In this document: positions 58,700 to 64,000 of the stretch, one piece after another
How the letters are laid out: each line of letters starts with the position of its first letter
Position numbering within the stretch: the stretch's first letter is position 1
DNA from: Banduia mediterranea
Lineage (GTDB): Bacteria; Pseudomonadota; Gammaproteobacteria; Nevskiales; Nevskiaceae
Direction: 5' to 3'
Length of the DNA stretch: 64,000 nucleotides
Assembly (NCBI RefSeq): GCF_031846245.1
Contig: NZ_JAVRIC010000005.1
Location: 1 to 64,000, forward strand
Position numbers and translations under genes: made by a program
Notes under the pieces: model-generated
Seen by the model: the letters and a program-made list of their open reading frames with translations, nothing else
Database searches by the model: none
What the model was told of the DNA's origin: nothing

Positions 58700-58882
58700 G
58701 TCGATGTCTCCTTTGATTGTCAGGCGGCGGCGCATGGGACTGGTCGGGCCTGTTCAGTTTAAACGCCAGCAGAGGCGTCTGCGCGACGACAGCCGCTACG
58801 GCCGATGGCTTGCAAGTCCGCAGCCTTGCCCCCATGTTGACGATCTCCGGTGCCATCGCGCCTTGATCGGGAGACCTGCAAG

Positions 58883-59491
58883 ATGATTCGTTCGGCTCGT
58901 TTGTTTGTGGGCTTGCCGCTCGTGTTACTGAGCCTGTTGCTCTCCGGTTGCGGTTACAACGCGATCCAGCGCCAGGAAGAGGCGGTGAACGCGGCCTGGT
59001 CGGAAGTGCTCAATCAATATCAGCGACGCGCGGACCTGGTGCCCAACCTGGTCAACACCGTGAAGGGCTACGCCAGGCAGGAAAAGGACGTGCTGACCGA
59101 AGTCACCGAGGCGCGCTCGCGTGTCGGCAGCATTCAGGCGACGCCCGAGCTGGTCAACGATCCCGAGGCCTTCAACCGCTTCCAGCAGGCGCAGGGGCAG
59201 CTGAGTTCGGCGTTGTCGCGGTTGCTGATGGTGTCCGAGAACTATCCTCAGCTCAAGTCGGACACGGTGTTCCGCGATCTGCAGGCGCAGCTCGAAGGCA
59301 CCGAGAACCGGATCACCGTGGCGCGCAAGCGCTATATCGATTCGGTGCAGGAATACAACGTCACCATCCGTTCGTTTCCGACGAATCTGACGGCGAAGAT
59401 GTTCGACTACAGCACCAAGTCCAACTTCAGTGTCGAGAACGAGGCCGAGATTTCACGTCCGCCGGCGGTCGATTTCGGCACGGGCGAATAA
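58883..59491 (+). CDS. LemA family lipoprotein
   Basis: 202 residues. The N-terminal hydrophobic stretch ends in lipobox LLSGC, then the LemA coiled region: NAAWSEVLNQYQRRADLVPNLVNTVKGYA and later VARKRYIDSVQEYNVTIRSFPTNL are hallmarks. LemA proteins are membrane-anchored helical proteins of poorly defined envelope role, usually next to TPM-domain genes as here. The next gene starts immediately at the stop. Confidence 0.93.
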   Translation: MIRSARLFVGLPLVLLSLLLSGCGYNAIQRQEEAVNAAWSEVLNQYQRRADLVPNLVNTVKGYARQEKDVLTEVTEARSRVGSIQATPELVNDPEAFNRFQQAQGQLSSALSRLLMVSENYPQLKSDTVFRDLQAQLEGTENRITVARKRYIDSVQEYNVTIRSFPTNLTAKMFDYSTKSNFSVENEAEISRPPAVDFGTGE

Positions 59492-60370
<879 letters not shown>

Positions 60371-60371
60371 C

Positions 60372-60887
60372 GTGAACACCCTGCAACGTGCCTGGCGGCA
60401 TGCGGTGACGGCTCGCCTGAGCCTGCGGCGGCATTTCACGCCAGCCGTACTTGAAACCATCGAAGCCACGGTGCGTGCCTGTGAAACCCGTCATCCCGGC
60501 GAGATCCGCTTTGCGGTCGAAGCCGGTCTGAGCCTGGTTGACGTCTTCGCCGGTCTCGGTCCGCGCGAGCGCGCCGAGGACCTGTTTTCGGCGCTGCGTG
60601 TCTGGGATACCGAGCACAACAATGGTGTGCTGATCTACGTACTGATGGCCGACCGCAAGATCGAGATCGTGGTTGATCGCGGAGTGGCCGGCGGGCATGT
60701 GCCGCAGAGCGAATGGGATGCCTGTGCCGAGGCCGCTTCGCGGGGCTTCCGCGCCGGCCAGTTCGAGCAGGGGGCGGTAGCGGTGATCGAGTCAGTGAGC
60801 TCGGTGCTGGCGAAGTACCCGCCGGGCAGCCCCGGCGTGCGGCCCGATGTCGGCGACGAGCTGCCAGATTCACCGGTGGTGCTATAG
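60372..60887 (+). CDS. Second TPM-domain protein
   Basis: 171 residues, no signal peptide. The TPM domain core is THxGEIRFAVE-like: ETRHPGEIRFAVEAGLSL, ERAEDLFSALRVWDTEHNNGVLIYVLMADRKIEIVVDRG. GTG start, preceded by GGGAGG, one base after the previous stop. It is likely cytoplasmic or peripheral. It is the usual third gene of lemA-tpm-tpm clusters. Confidence 0.88.
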   Translation: MNTLQRAWRHAVTARLSLRRHFTPAVLETIEATVRACETRHPGEIRFAVEAGLSLVDVFAGLGPRERAEDLFSALRVWDTEHNNGVLIYVLMADRKIEIVVDRGVAGGHVPQSEWDACAEAASRGFRAGQFEQGAVAVIESVSSVLAKYPPGSPGVRPDVGDELPDSPVVL

Positions 60888-60933
60888 ACTGACCGGCATC
60901 CGCATTCTCAAAGCGCAAAGCGAGGGTCAATCC

Positions 60934-61773
60934 GTGCGTTTCGAAGGTACCGAAAACTACGTCGCCACCGACGATCTGACGATGGCGGTCAACGCCGCCG
61001 TGACGCTGTCCCGCCCGCTGCTGGTCAAGGGCGAGCCCGGTACCGGCAAGACCCAGCTGGCCAAGGAAGTGGCCGCTTCGCTCGGCATGCCGTTCTTCGA
61101 CTGGCCGATCAAGTCCACCACCAAGGCCCAGCACGGACTCTACGAGTACGACGCGGTCAGCCGCCTGCGCGATTCGCAGCTCGGCGAGGAAAAGGTCAAG
61201 GACATCGGCAACTACATCGTCAAGGGACGTTTGTGGGAATGCTTCGAGGCGCAGCAGCGCCCGGTGCTGCTGATCGACGAAATCGACAAGGCCGACATCG
61301 AGTTTCCGAACGATCTGCTGCGCGAGATCGATCAGATGGAGTTCTACGTCTACGAGACGCGCCAGACCATCACCGCGAGCAATCGGCCGGTCATCATCAT
61401 CACCTCGAACAACGAGAAGGAATTGCCGGACGCGTTTCTGCGCCGTTGCTTCTTCCACTACATCCGCTTTCCGGATCGCGAGACGATGCAGAAGATCGTC
61501 GACGTGCACTTCCCGGACCTCAAGAAGCAACTGCTGAAAGAGGCGATGGAGGTGTTCTTCGGCCTGCGCGAGCTGCCCGGCCTGAAGAAGAAGCCTTCGA
61601 CTTCGGAACTGCTGGACTGGCTCAAGCTGCTGATGGCCGAGGACATTCCGCCGGAAACCCTGCGCGAGGCCGGCGTCAAGAAATCGCTGCCGCCGCTTTA
61701 TGGTGCGCTGCTCAAGAACGAGCAGGACGTGCACCTGTTCGAGCGCCTGGCGTTCATGGCGCGCCGCAGCTGA
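60934..61773 (+). CDS. MoxR-type AAA ATPase
   Basis: 279 residues. Walker A GEPGTGKTQ at about residues 33-41, Walker B LLIDEIDKAD, sensor 1 ITSNNEKELPDAFLRRC. The opening FEGTENYVATDDL is typical of the MoxR subgroup that pairs with a VWA-domain (CoxE-like) partner for assembling metal or multi-protein complexes. No VWA gene follows here; the next gene is convergent. GTG start with GAGGG upstream. Confidence 0.9.
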   Translation: MRFEGTENYVATDDLTMAVNAAVTLSRPLLVKGEPGTGKTQLAKEVAASLGMPFFDWPIKSTTKAQHGLYEYDAVSRLRDSQLGEEKVKDIGNYIVKGRLWECFEAQQRPVLLIDEIDKADIEFPNDLLREIDQMEFYVYETRQTITASNRPVIIITSNNEKELPDAFLRRCFFHYIRFPDRETMQKIVDVHFPDLKKQLLKEAMEVFFGLRELPGLKKKPSTSELLDWLKLLMAEDIPPETLREAGVKKSLPPLYGALLKNEQDVHLFERLAFMARRS

Positions 61774-61791
61774 TCGCGCGCCGGACCGTTT

Positions 61792-62658
61792 TCAGCGCGC
61801 GCCGCCGTCGGCCGCCTCCACGGTCACCGTGCAGGTCATGCCGGCGCTGAGCTGCAGCGCCTCGGGCACTTCGTCCAGCGCGATTCGCACCGGAATGCGC
61901 TGAGCCAGCCGCACCCAGTGGAAATTGGGGTTCACGCTGGACAGCAGCCCTTGGTTCTCGGTGTCGGCGATGGCGCGCGCGACGCTTTCGACATGGCCGC
62001 GCAACGGCGGCCCGCCGCCCAGCAGGCGGATGCGTACCGGATCGCCCGGACGCACATTCTGGATCTTGCTTTCCTCGAAATAGCCGTCCACGCGAAACGA
62101 GTGGCGGTCCACCAGTGCCAGCAGGGCCTCGCCGGTGTGCCCGTAGTCGCCGGCCTGCACGTTGAGATTGGTGATATAGCCATCCACCGGCGCGTGGACC
62201 TCGGTTCGCTCCAGGTTTAGTTGCGCTGCGGCCAGTTGGCTCTTGGCCTGCGCCACCTGCGCCTGCGCCGCCGCGGCCGCGGCCAGAGCCGCCTCGCGGT
62301 CTTCGCTGGATACGACTTCGCGGTCGAGGTGGGCACGGCGCCTCGATTGCGCCTGTTTTTGCGCCCGTTCGGTGATCGCTGCGTCCAGCGCCGCCTGCGC
62401 CTGTTCGACCGCGATGCGGTAGGGCTCCCGGTCCACGGTGAACAGCAGATACCCGGTGCTGACGTCCTGGTTGGCGTGCACCGCAACCCGAGTGATGCGC
62501 CCGGAAACATCCGGCGCCACGCCGATGACATCGGCGTGGACGCGCGCGTCGCGCGTCCACGGGCTGTGGAAGTTGCGGTTCCAGAGCGCGTAGGCGGCGA
62601 TCGCGGTGACGCCGACCACCAGCAGTGTCAGGGCGACGCTCAGTGATTTTTTCAACAT
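61792..62658 (-). CDS. Membrane fusion protein, AaeA/HlyD family
   Basis: 288 residues. An N-terminal membrane anchor (about 5-25) precedes the lipoyl half VIGVAPDVSGRITRVAVHANQDV. An Ala/Gln-rich coiled hairpin follows (about 85-150), then the second lipoyl half VHAPVDGYITNLNVQAGDY and a beta barrel. It is the periplasmic adaptor of an AaeAB-type efflux pump for aromatic acids or similar compounds. It is the last gene of the operon, 5 bases after the DUF1656 gene. Confidence 0.92.
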   Translation of the reverse strand: MLKKSLSVALTLLVVGVTAIAAYALWNRNFHSPWTRDARVHADVIGVAPDVSGRITRVAVHANQDVSTGYLLFTVDREPYRIAVEQAQAALDAAITERAQKQAQSRRRAHLDREVVSSEDREAALAAAAAAQAQVAQAKSQLAAAQLNLERTEVHAPVDGYITNLNVQAGDYGHTGEALLALVDRHSFRVDGYFEESKIQNVRPGDPVRIRLLGGGPPLRGHVESVARAIADTENQGLLSSVNPNFHWVRLAQRIPVRIALDEVPEALQLSAGMTCTVTVEAADGGAR

Positions 62659-62663
62659 GGTGC

Positions 62664-62867
62664 TTACCTCGAAAACAGCAGCAGCCCGAACACGCTGAAC
62701 ATCAGCACGGTGACGCTGATGCGAAACAGCGAGGGATGCCAGACGTTGCGAAAGAAGCCGCTGCGCGCCAGCGCGCCGTCCAGCAACCAGGACAGCCCGC
62801 CGGCCAGCAGCAGCAAGGGAATCAGCGTCGGAAAGACGATGCCGAACAGTTCGAGTTCACGCGGCAT
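62664..62867 (-). CDS. DUF1656 small membrane protein (AaeX-like)
   Basis: 67 residues: MPRELELFGIVFPTLIPLLLLAGG is the family's N-terminus, with two membrane helices (about 10-28 and 46-64). It lies between the pump and adaptor genes as AaeX does. The ATG at 62867 overlaps the end of the FUSC gene by 11 bases. Confidence 0.9.
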   Translation of the reverse strand: MPRELELFGIVFPTLIPLLLLAGGLSWLLDGALARSGFFRNVWHPSLFRISVTVLMFSVFGLLLFSR

Positions 62868-64000
62868 GGGCGGGCTCCGGCAGGGGGGCAACTTCGTTGG
62901 CGGTGTGCGCCCGCCATTCGCGCAGGCTCAGGTGCAGCAGGCGCAGGGCGGCGACGGTGCGCGCGTCGTTGCGCCCGGCGCGGCCCTGCAGTTGGTCTTC
63001 GATGGCCTGCAGCACCGGGTCGATGTGGCGCGGATTTTCGAACGCGGCGGGCACCAGCCTGAACAGTGGTGAATCGCCAGCGTTCTGCTGACGCAGACGC
63101 AGCAGGGCGAAACCGGCCTCCAGCACGGTGAGGCCGGCGTCGAGCTGGCGCCGGCGCGCTTCGACGTCGGCGCCGAGGCGCGGGGTGATTTGGGTGATCA
63201 GGTCGGCGACGCCGCTTTCGAAGGCATGCCGGGCACGCTCCGGTGTGTCGCTGACGGTCGTGCGCAGCTGGCGCGGCAATGCCCGTTGCAGGCGGGCCGT
63301 GACCCAGGCCGGTCCGGGCAAGGGCAGCGCGGTATAGGCGAACGCCGAAAAGGCGAAGCCGGCAAAGGTGGCGACAATGCGGTTGGCGAAGACGGCGACG
63401 TCGTATTGCATCGGGTTGGTCAGCGAGATGCCGGTCAACAGCATCAGCATCGCGCCGAGGCCGCGCGTCGAGGTCGCCGGTCGTGCGATCCAGGAACAGA
63501 ACAGCAGCAGCGGCGGCAGCTGTGCGGCGGCGAGTTCGGCGTAGCCGTCCAGCCGCGGCACCACGAACAGATACATCGGCACCGTGAACACCGCGCCGAT
63601 AGCGAAGCCGATGGCGACACCGCGTATGCCGGACATCGGGTTGGGCATGGTGGCGAACAGCGCCGGGAACACGCAGACGAGAATGAAGGCGTTGAAGCCA
63701 TCGGCCCAACCGGTCTGCATCCAGAACAGGCCGGTGAGGACGATCGCCAGCATGCAACGCAGGCCGGCGACGGCCGCCACCAACGGATCGGTGCGCGGCG
63801 TCGGCGCTGGCGCCTCATCGGCACGCAGTCGCCGCGGATTGCGCAATTGCGCGTAGGTGTCGAGGTAGCGGCTCAGGTCCTGCGCAAACCAGTGCAACAA
63901 CTGCAGGCCGGCTTCGAACTCGCGCAGTTCGTCGGCGCTGCCGCCGGGGGGGCCGAGACGTTGCCGTGCCAGCGCCGCGTGCCGGTTCCACTGCGATAAC
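62857..64000 (-). CDS. FUSC family efflux transporter (AaeB-like), partial at window edge
   Basis: The C-terminal 380 residues are seen; the frame stays open to base 64000, so the N-terminus lies outside the window. About five membrane segments are present (around MLAIVLTGLFWMQTGW, NAFILVCVFPALFATM, GVAIGFAIGAVFTVPMYLFVV), followed by a cytoplasmic helical domain with Arg-rich segments. FUSC/AaeB proteins form the inner-membrane pump for aromatic carboxylates together with the DUF1656 and AaeA-type proteins downstream. Confidence 0.9.
   Translation of the reverse strand, partial: LSQWNRHAALARQRLGPPGGSADELREFEAGLQLLHWFAQDLSRYLDTYAQLRNPRRLRADEAPAPTPRTDPLVAAVAGLRCMLAIVLTGLFWMQTGWADGFNAFILVCVFPALFATMPNPMSGIRGVAIGFAIGAVFTVPMYLFVVPRLDGYAELAAAQLPPLLLFCSWIARPATSTRGLGAMLMLLTGISLTNPMQYDVAVFANRIVATFAGFAFSAFAYTALPLPGPAWVTARLQRALPRQLRTTVSDTPERARHAFESGVADLITQITPRLGADVEARRRQLDAGLTVLEAGFALLRLRQQNAGDSPLFRLVPAAFENPRHIDPVLQAIEDQLQGRAGRNDARTVAALRLLHLSLREWRAHTANEVAPLPEPAHAA

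Overview
The window is a 64 kb stretch of high-GC chromosome from a gammaproteobacterium. Supporting markers are a uvrA / MFS transporter / ssb neighbourhood, yggS divergent from pilT, RlmJ, YajQ, RluF, and thiC and ribB behind standard TPP and FMN riboswitches. Housekeeping content resembles Xanthomonadales or Nevskiales relatives, but that placement is inference from gene content and style. I see no rRNA, tRNA, CRISPR array, prophage or recognisable defence island. The region is core chromosome with small scars of mobile DNA.

Layout. 0-7 kb: DUF445 membrane protein, a decayed transposase, a DUF3015 protein, a DUF4105/Lnb-type protein with a barrel-like tail, a hydrolase lipoprotein, an MscS channel and the 5' stump of a group II intron. 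7-13 kb: an orphan serine-rich lipoprotein, rlmJ, a NUDIX hydrolase, a fatty acid desaturase with an FNR/Anr-type palindrome upstream, and an ammonium transporter coupled to an unknown gene. 13-21 kb: TPP riboswitch and thiC, a pRiA4b ORF-3-like protein, a second MscS channel, a broken enoyl-CoA hydratase, a DUF938 methyltransferase, ychJ, yajQ, rluF and an alpha/beta hydrolase. 21-30 kb: a disrupted small membrane gene, a DeaD-type helicase, a SWIM-SNF2 helicase, a tandem pair of structured repeats, a CbiM-like permease, a quinone oxidoreductase, ribB with its FMN riboswitch, LMW-PTP and fpr.

30-44 kb: a degenerate hybrid histidine kinase, a DUF4399 lipoprotein, rhlE coupled to an RRM protein, rpiA, yggS, then a twitching-motility block (pilT, a TlpA-like thioredoxin, pilU, a third PilT/PilU paralogue and a TonB-domain protein) and an incomplete Opp/Dpp-type ABC transporter. 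44-51 kb: uvrA, MFS, ssb, a second MFS and an MBL hydrolase. 51-57 kb: a Cys-repeat secreted protein and the carbon cluster tkt-gap-pgk plus a half-size asparaginase. 57-64 kb: a GDPD, glutathione peroxidase, LemA-TPM-TPM-MoxR, and an Aae-type efflux operon cut by the window edge.

The most unusual non-coding content is a family of about 145-150 bp repeats made of four successive hairpins: a tandem pair at 25.9-26.2 kb, a third copy directly behind a shortened ABC ATPase gene at 44.1 kb, and a reduced first-hairpin copy at 51.3 kb. A second family built on a CTTTGCGC/GCGCGAGAC theme occurs near 43.2, 44.25 and 49.3 kb. No wholly new gene system could be demonstrated. The best candidates for follow-up are the four-hairpin repeat, the receiver-kinase-receiver protein that has lost key residues, the CxxxPxxC-module protein and the gene coupled to amt.
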